NCBI GenBank assembly: GCA_036873755.1
Contig: JAVTVY010036924.1
Span: 1-64,000, forward strand
DNA length: 64,000 bases
Direction of reading: 5' to 3'
Origin: Hanleya hanleyi
Lineage: Eukaryota > Mollusca > Polyplacophora > Lepidopleurida > Hanleyidae
Shown: positions 33,871 to 44,222 of the stretch, piece by piece
How the letters are laid out: every line of letters begins with the position of its first letter
Position numbering within the stretch: the first letter of the stretch is position 1
The notes under the pieces: generated by a model
Database searches by the model: none
What the model was told of the DNA's origin: nothing
The model's input: the letters and a program-made list of their open reading frames with translations, nothing else
Position numbers and translations under genes: made by a program

Positions 33871-34224
33871 AGCACCACCAGGTCAAGTTGCGTTCCTGCT
33901 GATTCAAAGAAGAAATTTTTGGAGGAAAATGGAACCAGACACCCTCCATCCACCTTATGAAACACTGAAGACAGCCCACAAGACACAGACAGGACGCTTA
34001 CATTGGTGCAATAAAGACAAGTGATATTACAGTGCTAGGCATCACATTATTAAGTTCCTGTTGCTTCTCAGCAAAATGCATTGAAGTAACGGGAACCCGT
34101 GCCCACCGGACACCCACCAACCACACGCTAGTAGAATATCTGGCTTTGATATTCCTACGAAGTAGGCTCTCATTTGCAAATTTTGGCATGAACGTGCATT
34201 AGGAGACTGTTACCAGCAAGTTCT

Positions 34225-34515
34225 GAGGTGGCCTACTTTTGATGAAAATTTGACCTACTTAGGTGATCTATAAACCTCGAAATTGGCAAAACATGTCCTA
34301 ATGCCTCCCAAGACCATGAAAATGCGCTTAATTAGGTCAATGTCAGTGTGACCTGACCTAATTGGGTCAAGGTCAATGTGACCTACTTTCTGACACAATT
34401 TCTGACCTAAATAGGTGGCCTAGAAACCTCGAAATTGGCAAAAACATGTCTCAGTGCCTCCTACGACCATGGAAACGGTCAGTCTTAGGTCAAGGTACAC
34501 ACTTAAATCGTATCA
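34225..34515 (+). repeat. Two tandem units rich in AGGTCA half-sites
   Basis: The phrase AAACCTCGAAATTGGCAAAA followed by CATGTC and TGCCTCC occurs at about 34272 and 34430, a period near 158 bp. TGACCTA, AGGTCAA and GGGTCAAGGTCAATGTGACC words are dense, in both orientations. Confidence 0.7.
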
Positions 34516-34599
34516 AACCCTACTTAGTAGGTCCTGTAACGTTAGTCACACTGCCATGTAGTTTACATTAGTACAATTACGGCACGAATACGGCAAGGC

Positions 34600-35150
34600 A
34601 AACCACCCATAGGAAAGCACAATGTGGATGACGGCTATCCATTGAATGTGGGATCTGATGCCCCTTTTTATACGTACAGCTTCAGCGTGAAATGTACCTG
34701 TGCCTCACTGTAATTTTGTTACTGATTTTATGTGGTCTATCATATATACCTATAACATAGAAAAACACAATTTGGGTGTGACCAGTCCAAAATAGTTCTA
34801 TGTCGTTCTCTTGAGCAAGACATTTCCAATGACGTATAAATCGTATCTCTACATCACGCTGTTATCAAGGTATGGGACAACACATTTTGAACGACGGCTA
34901 GCAGATGAATGTAGGATTTCATGCTCGTACAAAATACAGCCTCTGAACACATGTATACTACCAAGTTCTGCATTGTTATTATGTGGTCAATCGTGCATAG
35001 GAAAACACAATATGGGTGTGGTCATCTCCCACCCAGGGAACCCGGTCTAAAATAAATCTATGCCACTCTCCTGGTCAATGCCTTTGGAATTGTGTACATA
35101 GTGTATCTCTACATCGCATAGTTATCGAATTATAAAAACACAGACGGGCA
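34600..35150 (+). repeat. Two to three degenerate tandem units of about 250 bp
   Basis: Recurring blocks: ACACAAT(T/A)TGGGTGTG at about 34767 and 35006, GTATCTCTACATC(A/G)C at about 34842 and 35103, and TTTATGTGGTC at about 34727 and 34980. Non-coding. Confidence 0.6.
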
Positions 35151-35184
35151 GAGGTCGTTGTATTAGTTAACATATATTTAAGAA

Positions 35185-35270
35185 ATAAATGTTAGTTTTC
35201 CGTCCTCTAACTGCTCAGATAATGGATGGTGAACCGGAATTGCCTATTGTTTTGGGACGTATCCTAAAAC
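35185..35270 (+). repeat. Dispersed repeat B, copy 1
   Basis: CCTCTAACTGCTCAGATAAT, then GGATGG and TGCCTATTGTTTTGGGACG, are shared with 53320-53405 in the same orientation. Confidence 0.7.
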
Positions 35271-36214
35271 ATAAATAATCGTTATTCGCGGACGGTAAGA
35301 GACGCCGGTGTTTCAGACGCAATAGTGCACTGTGGATTAACTGCGAATGCGTAACCGAAAGTGGAACTCTCTACCGAATACAACAGAGGAGATAGTGACA
35401 TCAAGGTTTCATCAACGGAGATATGCGTAACCGAGTGTGCAGTGCTTGCTTTTGCTATGAGTTCGCGACAAATTCAGCCGATTTTTTGGAAACGTCACAG
35501 ATGTCCTAGAATAGGACTTGCTAATGTTTTATCGATCTATATTTGAAGATATTTCACCATTCAGATAATAGGAACGCTAGTAGTGGCAAAAGGCGTCTTC
35601 TGCCGAACATTAGCAAGAGGGTTTTTTCTCGCCTCACCCGCTATCATTTCCACTGATTCACCCGTCTTACCTGATGACGTTAATGATCCCTGATCCCTTG
35701 CTCATGTGCGACAGAAGACGTCTTTTCCACTACTGGGGCTGTTCTCGATAAGGAAATGAATAAGAAAATGGCCTGTAGGACCATACAATCGAAGAGCTGG
35801 GCCTCCATATTTAACTTTTGCATTATACTCGTAGAGTGCTACAAGCTTAGTTTACGTCATTAGTTTTCCTATTCGACACCAATGGGCACTGTTATGAATT
35901 ACATAACTGTTATGAATTCAAAACGAAGAGCTGAGCCTCCAAATTTGTATACATACTATAAAGAGATATAGAGAGCTACAATGTCATTAGGAATATGTCA
36001 ATGTAGCTGCCGGACGCATAAACGATAATTCATTCGGGGTTTCAACGCTTATAATGCATAAACTGGCATTACTATGAAGTTTTTTTCAGCTTAAACGGTC
36101 CTTTGGTTGTTTAGCACAGAATTTTCACAACATTTGGCTATCGTTCGCAGGTTTGCTGCACCGGTTCGGTGCTTGTTCTTAAAACAAAGCCTGTCGCACG
36201 GTGCCGTTTTATCT

Positions 36215-36650
36215 TGCCATTCGCGACCGCTCGGCCTATTCCGTCGAAGTCATAGTACCTCGCGCGTTATTGGTGTAAGGATTTTACACCTCCCAGGTGT
36301 AAACCGTGATCCGCACGTGACGCACACCACATACTACTGGATGTATTTCCACTCACATAGTGATCGTCTCCCTCATCAGGAGATAAACTATATATCTAAA
36401 TATCTGAATTGACTATTCCCTTGAGTCTACCACCGATATCTTCTGGCTTTTAATCTCAAGCCGATCTCCATGGCAACGAAAGTCGTACTGCTAACATGCG
36501 CTGTCCGAAGTTAAGGCGTGATACTGTGCCTGCAAGGAGTTTAAAGATGGGATGCCAATATGCATTCCTATCAGTGATGGGCGAGATCAGTATAGACTAC
36601 ATATACTACGAGCCTGTGCCGAGTGGCTATCTTGCATGAAGTATCGACCA
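36215..36650 (+). repeat. Dispersed repeat C, copy 1
   Basis: About 430 bp align with 51395-51840. Examples are TATTCCGTCGAAGTCATAGT, GTGTAAGGATTTTACA, GTAAACCGTGATCCGC, and further on GCCGATCTCCATGGCAACG against GCTGATCTCCATGGTAACG. No coding capacity is seen, and the ends are not defined. Confidence 0.75.
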
Positions 36651-37219
36651 ATACGTTATTCATAAATCAGAGAAACTGCCCGTTGGCTCATTTATTGACA
36701 AGTTATTTAGTCTCGTGAATTCTCTTAAAGGGGTATACCTGTATGTTGTATAACGAGTCTTATCAAGCCAATAAGACGGGTACATCATATTTACTGCCGG
36801 GTGATTGCCCACTCAGCGTGGACTGTTATAGGTTTATAAGACATCATGTAGGCCTATATATGAACTATGTACCCACTCAAAATATTTGCACAGCTCTCGA
36901 CGAGTTCATATTGCCTGATCCAAGCATAAGATTTGCATGTCATATGATATGTCTCAAATATGCCTACCACGGCACGTTTCATTCTATTTATTCCGAAAAT
37001 CGGCGGGCATCATATGGCATTTCTCTACTGGCAAAAAAAAGCTTTCTCGTTATATTTACGCTTTCAATGTTCTATCCGGTGACGTCACCGTGACGTAATA
37101 TTATCGGCAAGAATGTTCGATATTAAAGTGGATAACCGAAGTTCCAATTTTGAAGAAGGAAACTGTTCCGCCCTATTGATTTTGAGCTCCAGCAAAACCA
37201 TGGGGGAATCAATCTCAGT

Positions 37220-37700
37220 AAACTCAGATATAATATCAATCACGGAATATTATATCTTACTTCAGCGCTATATAAATACCGTGCGAATTTGAAACTACAT
37301 TTGTTAGCCAATCAGGTTGCTAGCTTGGTGAAACAATTTCAAAATCAGGCTCACAGTAATTACACACGGTAGCACGTGGACTAATATAAACACATTATCC
37401 TGAAACAGTATATGGCATCATTTTCAGACAGTGTGCGTGGTAAACCGTAAATATCAAAGAGTTTACTCCCGCCGAAAAGTCTGGCTTTGTTAGGGGGTAG
37501 AAAATATCAAAAGATTGTGCCATGCGAAGATGTTAATCTCCGTGAATTAAACGTCAATCATTGTCAGAGAGAAAAGGTAGAAATTGTCGTGATTGGCTTA
37601 TTATGGGATCTCGTAGAATATCGGCGAACATTTCGCACGAAGTTTTCATAGCGTTACGTCTAGATGGTATTCCCCTGATTTACCATCTTGGTTTACCGAG
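37220..37700 (+). repeat. Dispersed repeat A, copy 2
   Basis: Same family and orientation as 4564-5050. It lies directly before the hAT-like MITE remnant that abuts E3. Confidence 0.7.
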
Positions 37701-37750
37701 ATTATGGAGGAATGAGCTTCCTAGAGTTGATACATGGCTCCCCTAGAGAA

Positions 37751-37875
37751 CAGGGGCTCGCTACCACTGTTAATTAGTTAATTATGTTGATGGGGGGGGG
37801 GGGAGGCGTGATAGTGATGGAAAGCTCCGAAAAGTCGACCATGATCCCCCACCCCATCAACATAATTAATTATTT
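37751..37875. mobile_element. Degenerate hAT-like palindromic MITE at the edge of E3
   Basis: CAGGGGCTCGCTACCACTGT followed by TAATTAGTTAATTATGTTGATGGGG is the left arm of the MITE family at 47165 and 47838. The complement CCCCATCAACATAATTAATTA follows at 37851-37871. The right terminus is missing, and E3 sequence starts within about 10 bp. The middle has a 14-nt G run. Confidence 0.65.
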
Positions 37876-38917
37876 ATATAATCAGGGTCTCGAGGCCATG
37901 GGTTGAATTTCGCTGAAAAGTTCAGGGCTGAGGTGGACAGTTAGGTCCATTCTGCCGCAGTGGATAATGACCTGACACTTGCTGAGGTGGACATGTTAGG
38001 TCCATTTCGGCGCAGTGGACGTTTTGGCATTTTGCGGTATGGGGGACGGCACCTTGTTTTCTCTGTCCCGCGATGTAGAAGACGATGGCCACCGTTACCG
38101 TGCGCAAGCCTAGTCCATAGGCAGATCTGAGTGGGTGTTTTGGGGTCTGGGTGGGCCACTATTGGGCTGATGGGGTCGTGTGAGGTATCAAAGTGAAGCA
38201 CTCGTAGGTGAGCGTCAGACTGGATGGGTGTGGATTGGAATAAGGCTATGGCGCGCATGCTCAGACAGGGAATTGTGGGAAAATGCTCAGACAGGGAATT
38301 GTGGGAAAAGAGCATTGGAATGGACGTTTTGGGGTCGTGGTGGACCACTAGTCATCTGACTGGGTCGTGTGAGGTATCAGTTTGAAGCTCTCGTGGGGTA
38401 GTGTCAGACTGAAAGGGTATGGAATGGAAGTAAGGCTGTGATGCGCATGCCCAGGCAGGGAATTGTGGGAAAAGGGCATTGGAAAGGACGTTTTGAGGTC
38501 GAGGTGGGCCCATATTGGGCGCACTGTGACGGGGAGGGTATCCTGGTGAAGTACTCCTCTAGACTGGGAGTGATATGTACCTGCGCATTCGAGGAGTAGT
38601 AGTGAAAGGGAGTTTGGAAGTGCAAATGAGCGCGATTGGGGAGATGGAGCCATGTTCGCTCTGGCTACCTTTTAAAAAATACCTGTGTGTGCGAGTGAGA
38701 AGGAGGAGGAGTGGGTGAGTGAGTCAGTGAAGCAGGGTGGTGGTGGTGATGGCGTTGCTGATCACCCGTCTTAACGCAGTGACGCCGTAATCACCCGTCT
38801 TAACGCAGTGACGCCGTAACGCTATAGCGTCTTCTATATAGTTCCATAATGTCTTAACGCCATGATGCACACAGTTGAGAGAAAGAAAGATCAACGCGTT
38901 CACAAGTTTTCATATAG

Positions 38918-38973
38918 TTTATTATCCCCTCCATCACATCATACCCACGCTGGGGGAGATGCGTTGGGTATGT
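38918..38973 (-). other. 3' stem-loop and AATAAA signal (E3 left)
   Basis: On the minus strand CATACCCAACGC (38962-38973) pairs with GCGTGGGTATG (38941-38951), and AATAAA lies at 38918-38923. Same layout as in E2 and E4. Confidence 0.6.
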
Positions 38974-39138
38974 TTACGATTCAATTATGCTCCTGTCTAA
39001 TCAGAAGCCGTCATTTGGGGCTGCATCCGTCATATTCTCTCTTGCCCGTTAGATGTATTCTCGGCTGCTCTTGTCCAATCAGAAGCCGTCATTTCAGAAA
39101 GTTCAATCTTCGGTCATGTTCGCTCTGATCCGTTTATT

Positions 39139-39655
39139 CTAATGTTCCGGCAATATGTTCCAGATCAGCTGTTTGAGCATTTTGATCGCATTTTGCAGGG
39201 CCTCGGTGGATGGAAGCCCCATACCATCTTGCAGGTGACGCTTGGTCTTCATGATGGACCTTTGCGTGGGGTCGCCTTTCATTTCATGCAGTAGCAGGGT
39301 ATACTGTTCGTAGATGTTTTCCTGGTGCATTTGGATGTACGCCGATCACTGCAGCGTGGATATTAATAGCTGCTGTCACAATACGATCCCAAAAGGTAGG
39401 TTCTTCCTCACTAAGACTTCTCTGGGACGTAGCCTGACTATCTAAGATGAAGCTCTCTATACCAGTAGATAGACTCTCAGCAGTTTCTTTTTCGGTATCG
39501 GTCGACGGACTCTCAGAATCAGCTGGCATAATCTCAGCATCTGGATTGACTTCTTGTACCTCGGTGTCTTCAATCCCATGTGCATTCTTCTGGTGACGAA
39601 TCATATCATAACGTCTTGTGAACGTGCGATCGCATTCAGAGCAAGTATAAGCCAT
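39139..39655 (-). pseudogene. Acidic zinc-finger protein gene, broken (E3 left arm)
   Basis: The ATG at 39655 gives MAYTCSECDRTFTRRYDMIR with the C2H2 spacing of the family. An acidic linker (AESLSTG-type motif kept) and EEPTFWDRIVTAAINIHAA follow. About 60 bp relative to E4 are lost near 39335-39350, with a frame change. The C-terminal part (NIYEQYTLL, KGDPTQRSIMKTKRHL, ALQNAIKM) is in another frame and ends early at 39139, without the PGLPDD tail. Confidence 0.8.
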
Positions 39656-39999
39656 GTTGAAGGTTGAACGTCGACTGTGCACGTTTTTGGGATACGCTTG
39701 CTTTTATGAACAGTAACACACGCCAACGCACAGTTTAACGCCTCAACGTCCTTGTGAAATAGCTCAGAAGCTCTGATTTTTCTAGATATTTCCATGAAAT
39801 TGACACTAATTTATCCAGATACCGTGACGCCGGTCAACGCCCGTCGTTACGATTTAAAGCCCGTCTCAACGTCTTATCGCCCTACCTTAACGCCCTATAG
39901 TAACGCCTTAACGCCCTATCGTAACGCCTTAACGCATGTGTGGTACACCCGTACTCTGGTGTACCACACCTGCGTTAAGGCGTTACGATAGGGCGTTAA

Positions 40000-40573
40000 C
40001 CCTATCTGGCCTGGGCGATTTGGGGTGTACCGCAGCCTGGGGGCGGGCGGAATGTATCCCCCCAATATTTTCGCAATCCCTGAGGCTAGGGGACTGAAAC
40101 TTACCACACTATATCTTTGCGTCAAGCTCTACTAGAAAATGTAAAAATGATCCAAGATGCCCTCCATGATGACGTCACAGTGACGTCATTTTCAAAAATG
40201 GCATGTTTTTGCCGATTTTTCGATTGTTTTATTTAAGTGTTTTCTTCGCAAAAAACTGCATGATAAATTAGTAAAAAATAACCTGATACGAAATAAAATA
40301 TGTTTTACCCACTTTTCCATGCAGAAAAGCAAAAAAAATTAAGGAATCTGACGAAAACGTCACTTTTCTGGTATCCCACATGGCCGCCATTTTGAATTTA
40401 CCCATGATCCTCTGCTCGGGGGGTCATGCAAATAGGCTCAGAATGACTCCACTATGATAAGCTACAAAGTCACTGAGTATCAGCTCTCAATTTTTTGTCG
40501 GTACGAAGATAGGAGCAAAAAACCAACAGGGGGATGGGAATGTGCCCCCCCCCCTCCACCAGGCCAGGTAGGG
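40000..40573 (-). mobile_element. piggyBac-type MITE with TTAA target duplication
   Basis: It is bounded by TTAA at 39996-39999 and 40574-40577. The left end CCCTATCTGGCCTGG is complementary to the right end CCAGGCCAGGTAGGG with one mismatch. TTAA targets plus CCC...GGG termini are the hallmark of piggyBac elements. At 574 bp it has no transposase. It contains ATGACGTCACAGTGACGTCA and GGCCGCCATTTTGAATTTAC. Related copies are at 50330-50841, 46430-46737 and 18583-18775. It sits 45 bp from the dyad of E3. Confidence 0.88.
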
Positions 40574-40765
40574 TTAAAGCGTTACTATAGGGCGGTAAGG
40601 CATTAAGCATGGGCGTTATGGCATTAAGATGAGGCGTTAAGATAGATCGTTAAGGCGTTGAGACGGGCGTTAAGGCGTTGAGACGGCCGTTAAGCCGTTA
40701 AGATAGAGCGTTAAGGCGTTGAGACAGGCGTTAAGGCGTAACGACGGGCGTCACGGTATTTCGAT
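40574..40765 (+). promoter_or_regulatory. GCGTTAAGG-type tract, E3 right arm
   Basis: About nine units of GCGTTAAGGCGTTGAGACGG type, with 10-bp half-units. This is the cleanest example of the tract in the window, ending GGCGTAACGACGGGCGTCAC. Confidence 0.65.
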
Positions 40766-40869
40766 AAATTAGTGTCAATTCCATGGAATATCTAGAAAAA
40801 TCAGAGCTTCTGGGCTATTTCAGAGCTGATATAGGGAGCTTGATCTCAGATAGTTAGGCTACGTCCCAG

Positions 40870-41124
40870 GGAAGCTTGAGTGAGGAAGAACCCACCTTTT
40901 GGGATCGTATTGTGACAGCAGCTATTAATACTCACGCTGCAGCGATCGAGGACGTCGGACAGGATAAACTACAACAGGCGTACATTGAAATGCGCCCCTA
41001 TATCAGGAAAACAGCCATGACGATCTATGATCAGTATACCCTGCAAAATGCTATCAAAATGAGCAAACAGCTGTTCCGGGACATATTGCCGTTACAGTAT
41101 CCTGGCCTGCCCGACGACGATTAA
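40870..41124 (+). pseudogene. Acidic zinc-finger protein gene, truncated (E3 right arm)
   Basis: Only the C-terminal half is left: SEEEPTFWDRIVTAAINTHA, then KLQQAYIEMRPYIRKTAM, then an internal deletion of about 35 codons joining DQYTL to QNAIKMSKQLF, ending YPGLPDDD. The finger, linker and promoter with TATA box are gone. The left-arm copy lacks different parts, so the two arms have decayed independently. Confidence 0.8.
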
Positions 41125-41221
41125 AACAAACGGATCAGAGCATGTTAAGACATTATGAGACTAGGTATAGGAGACGTTAGGGCGTTACGGCGTCACTGCT
41201 TTAAGACGAGTTATCAGCAGC

Positions 41222-41303
41222 GCCACCACCACCACCACCACCACCACCACCACTCACTCACTCACTCACTCACTCCTCCTCCTCACAGGAACACACACAG
41301 GTA
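41222..41303. repeat. CCA and CACT microsatellites with pyrimidine tract
   Basis: (CCA)n is followed by (CACT)n, CCTCCTCCTCACAGG and ACACACACAGGT. It mirrors 38690-38750 in the left arm (GAGGAGGAG, GTGAGTGAGT, GGTGGTGGTG). Confidence 0.8.
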
Positions 41304-42526
41304 ACTCTACCAGGTAGCCAGAGCGAACATGGCTTCATCTCCCCAATCGCGCTCCTTTGCACTTCCAAAACTCCCTTTCTCTACTACTCCTCGAGTGCGC
41401 AGGCGCATATCACTCCCAGTCTGGGCAAGAGAGAATATTATAGATGCAACATCGAATGACGGCTTTTGATTGGGCAGGAGCGTCTGTTAGGGAGTTAAGA
41501 TAGGCGTTAAGGCGTTGCGTGGGGATTCGCCTTCTGTTGCTGCATGTATTGCTATGCAAATAATATTGAAGTGCCTGGGTCATAGTCAGCACCTCGGAAA
41601 GTGCTCTTTCTCTGTTACACCTCAGTGCGTATACACGTTCCACCTCCAGTCGGGCTCTACCCGATATGATCTATAAATAGAACATCCCCGAGGTCCCCGA
41701 TGTCCCGGCGTAGAGCGCTCAAGACATCGGGGACCACCAAGTGTCAACATGTTTCAATCCCTGGTGTGAATGGCTCGATACATACACCTTGTCGACGCGT
41801 TAGTATTATATAATAACATGGTACAATCTCGCACAGAAGATAAAAATCTGTTATGCTAAGGAGTTAGAGTGTTAAGATAGGGCGTTATGGCGTTCAGATG
41901 TTTAGGCGTTACTCTAAAACTCTCCACAGAGATCATAGGGCAAATTCCTCTACTACTAAGGGGCAACTGGATTACTTCCCATGATTTTGACTTCCCCGTA
42001 ATTGAGAGACTATACTATATCAAGAACAACAACAACATTTCCATTTCTATGACTCACCAGATGTAAAGTCCGTTTTCCGGATCTTTTTACTTGCAGCCAC
42101 CCATGACTTGATCGGCCTGGAGGAGCACTTCACAGTGATACCCTGCCCGACCCAGTACGCCCATCATGGGCCAATCTCGACCCCAAAACGTTCATTCCAA
42201 TGCCCTTTTCCCACAACTCCCTGCCTGTGCATGCGCACTATAGCCTTACTTCCATAGTAGCCTTACTTCCATACCCATCCAGTCTGACGCTACCCCACGA
42301 GACCTTCAAACTGATACCTCAAACGACTCCTTCGGACCAATATTGGTCCACCACGACCCCAGAACGTCCATTCCAATGCCCTTTTCCACAATTCCTTGTC
42401 TGCGCATGCGCGCCATAGCCTTACTTCCACTCCACGTCTATACAGTCTGGCGCTCCCCTTCGAGTGCTTCACTTTGATACCTCACATGGCCGAATCTATG
42501 GTGGCCGATAAGGGACATCGCTAGGT

Positions 42527-43030
42527 ATGTGGTTTGGTAACACGAAGGCAGGATGCGAAGCGCGAAGGCAGGATGCGAAGCGCGAAGTCCAAACACGAAG
42601 GCAGGATGCGAAGTGCGAAGGCAGGATGCAAAGTGCAAAGGCAGGATGCGAAGCGCGAAGTCCAAACACGACTTCGCGCTTCGCATCCTGCCTTCGTGTT
42701 TGGACTTCGCGCTTCGCATCCTGCCTTCGTGTTTGGACTTCGCGCTTCGCATCCTGCCTTCGCGCTTCGCATCCTGCCTTCGTGTTTGACTTCGCGCTTC
42801 GCATCCTGCCTTCGCGCTTCGCATCCTGCCTTCGTGTTTGGACTTCGCACTTCGCATCCTGCCTTCGCGCTTCGCATCCTGCCTTCGTGTTTGAACTTCG
42901 CGCTTCGCATCCTGCCTTCGCGCTTCGCATCCTGGCTTCGTGTTTGGACTTCGCGCTTCGCATCCTGCCTTCGCGCTTCGCATCCTGCCTTCGTGTTTGG
43001 ACTTCGCGCTTCGCATCCTGCCTTCGTGTT
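42527..43030. repeat. Satellite array 1 (20-bp and 33-bp units, orientation switch)
   Basis: The basic unit is CTTCGCGCTTCGCATCCTGC (20 bp), alternating with a longer unit that adds CTTCGTGTTTGGA (13 bp). The first 145 bp are in the opposite orientation, with the switch at about 42670, so this end can fold into a long hairpin. Because the unit lacks stop codons, open frames of 170-240 codons appear on both strands. They are low-complexity artefacts. Confidence 0.92.
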
Positions 43031-43710
43031 ACCACCAAGTTGAAATTTTCCAGTATTCTTAATGCTGAGAGATTTTGTTACCGACAACTGATTGATTTAG
43101 TCAAATTTATTATCAAGGCTGGGGATTTAAAAAATTTGATCCTTTATTTTTTTTTCCTGTTTAGTTTTAATTTTGCGTCCAACTTCATTTGTCGTCCTCC
43201 ATATTTTGTAATCATATTCTGGTCCTGTGATACAATTATATATACCAGTATTTAATATGTTAAGTTTCTGTGATACAGTATGATATGTAATACTATTATG
43301 CTTGGTTTCTGTGAAACATTTATTGTATGTTTTCCAATCTTATGTAAAATTTCCGACCATATTATTATTGATTAGCAGATGTCGTGATTGATATGAAGAA
43401 TTTCCGACGATATATCCGACGTTAAAATATTGACGGATGACGCTGTCTTCAATAAAATCGAGCATAAATGAACTATACTTTGAATCAAGAAAATCAGCGA
43501 TTTTGACTGTATCGAGTGACGAAATGGTTCCGGTAATAAAGAAAGACTGGTATTGTACTCGTGTATCTAAGCATATACAGACTTTATTCTTCATGTAAAC
43601 CATCCCGACGAGAAAGGCGACTATACTCTGATCTCGGCATTGGTAAATAAAATAATTCAAATGGCGGCCTGGCCTCGCTTTCATCGGGTCATGCGCAGTG
43701 GCACTTGTTT
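43031..43710. other. AT-rich spacer between the satellite arrays
   Basis: Single-copy-looking sequence. On the minus strand an open stretch of about 113 codons (43340-43680) runs out of array 2 without a stop. It has no recognisable domain. The flanking DNA resembles ordinary intergenic sequence. Confidence 0.45.
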
Positions 43711-44040
43711 TGACTTCGCGCTTCGCATCCTGCCTTCGTGTTTGGACTTCGCGCTTCGCATCCTGCCTTCGCACTTCGCATCCTGCCTTCGTGTTTGGAC
43801 TTCGCGCTTCGCATCCTGCCTTCGCGCTTCGCATCCTGCCTTCGTGTTTGAACTTCGCGCTTCGCATCCTGCCTTCGCGCTTCGCATCCTGCCTTCGTGT
43901 TTGGACTTCGCGCTTCGCATCGTGCCTTCGCGCTTCGCATCCTGCCTTCGTGTATGGACTTCGCGCTTCGCCTCCTGCCTTCGCACTTCGCATCCTGGCT
44001 TCGTGTTTGGACTTCGCGCTTCGCATCCTGCCTTCGTGTT
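43711..44040 (+). repeat. Satellite array 2 (same unit, one orientation)
   Basis: Same 20/33-bp units as array 1, in the CTTCGCGCTTCGCATCCTGC orientation throughout, with scattered single-base variants (CATCGTGC, CCTCCTGC, GTGTATGGA). Confidence 0.92.
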
Positions 44041-44222
44041 ACCAAACCACATACCTGAAACAATGCAGCGATGTCCCTTATCGGCCACCATAGTTCAGCG
44101 AAACTGAACCTATGGCCCATCGCGAGACAGAGAAAACAAGGTGCCACACCTCATACCGCAAATGTCCATGCGTGAGTGGCCCAATAGGTTTAACATTGAA
44201 ATAACTGAAGCGTACGGCCTTA

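Larger units (their letters stand above)
42496..44092. mobile_element. Satellite-bearing insertion with inverted ends in the E3 right arm
   Basis: TATGGTGGCCGATAAGGGAC followed by ATCGC and GGTATGTGGTTTGGTAACAC at the left end is repeated in inverted form at the right end (GTGTTACCAAACCACATACC, then GCGATGTCCCTTATCGGCCA). Inside are two arrays of the 20/33-bp satellite and a 680-bp AT-rich spacer. I see no clear target duplication. The block interrupts the E3 repeat after TACCTCACATGGCCGAATC. Confidence 0.7.
37880..44222. mobile_element. Palindromic element E3 (interrupted by a MITE and a satellite)
   Basis: The left arm about 37880-39950 and right arm about 39958-44222 are inverted. The dyad is a 40-bp perfect to near-perfect palindrome at 39910-39997 centred on CGTACTCT. 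From the centre outward each arm has GCGTTAAGG-type tracts, a broken acidic zinc-finger gene, a 3' region, purine/pyrimidine and CCA tracts, and 150-200-bp repeats containing GGAATTGTGGGAAAAGGGCA. The right arm is longer because it carries a 574-bp piggyBac-type MITE (40000-40573), an extra TATA-containing segment (41.4-41.9 kb) and the satellite block (42.49-44.09 kb). The right end GAAGCGTACGG matches that of E1. Confidence 0.82.

Noticed and set aside
42438..43255. Open frames of 170-240 codons on both strands over satellite array 1, and 130-230 codons over array 2
   Set aside because: They are translations of a stop-free 20/33-bp satellite in several frames at once. No frame is favoured, and the peptides are low-complexity repeats.
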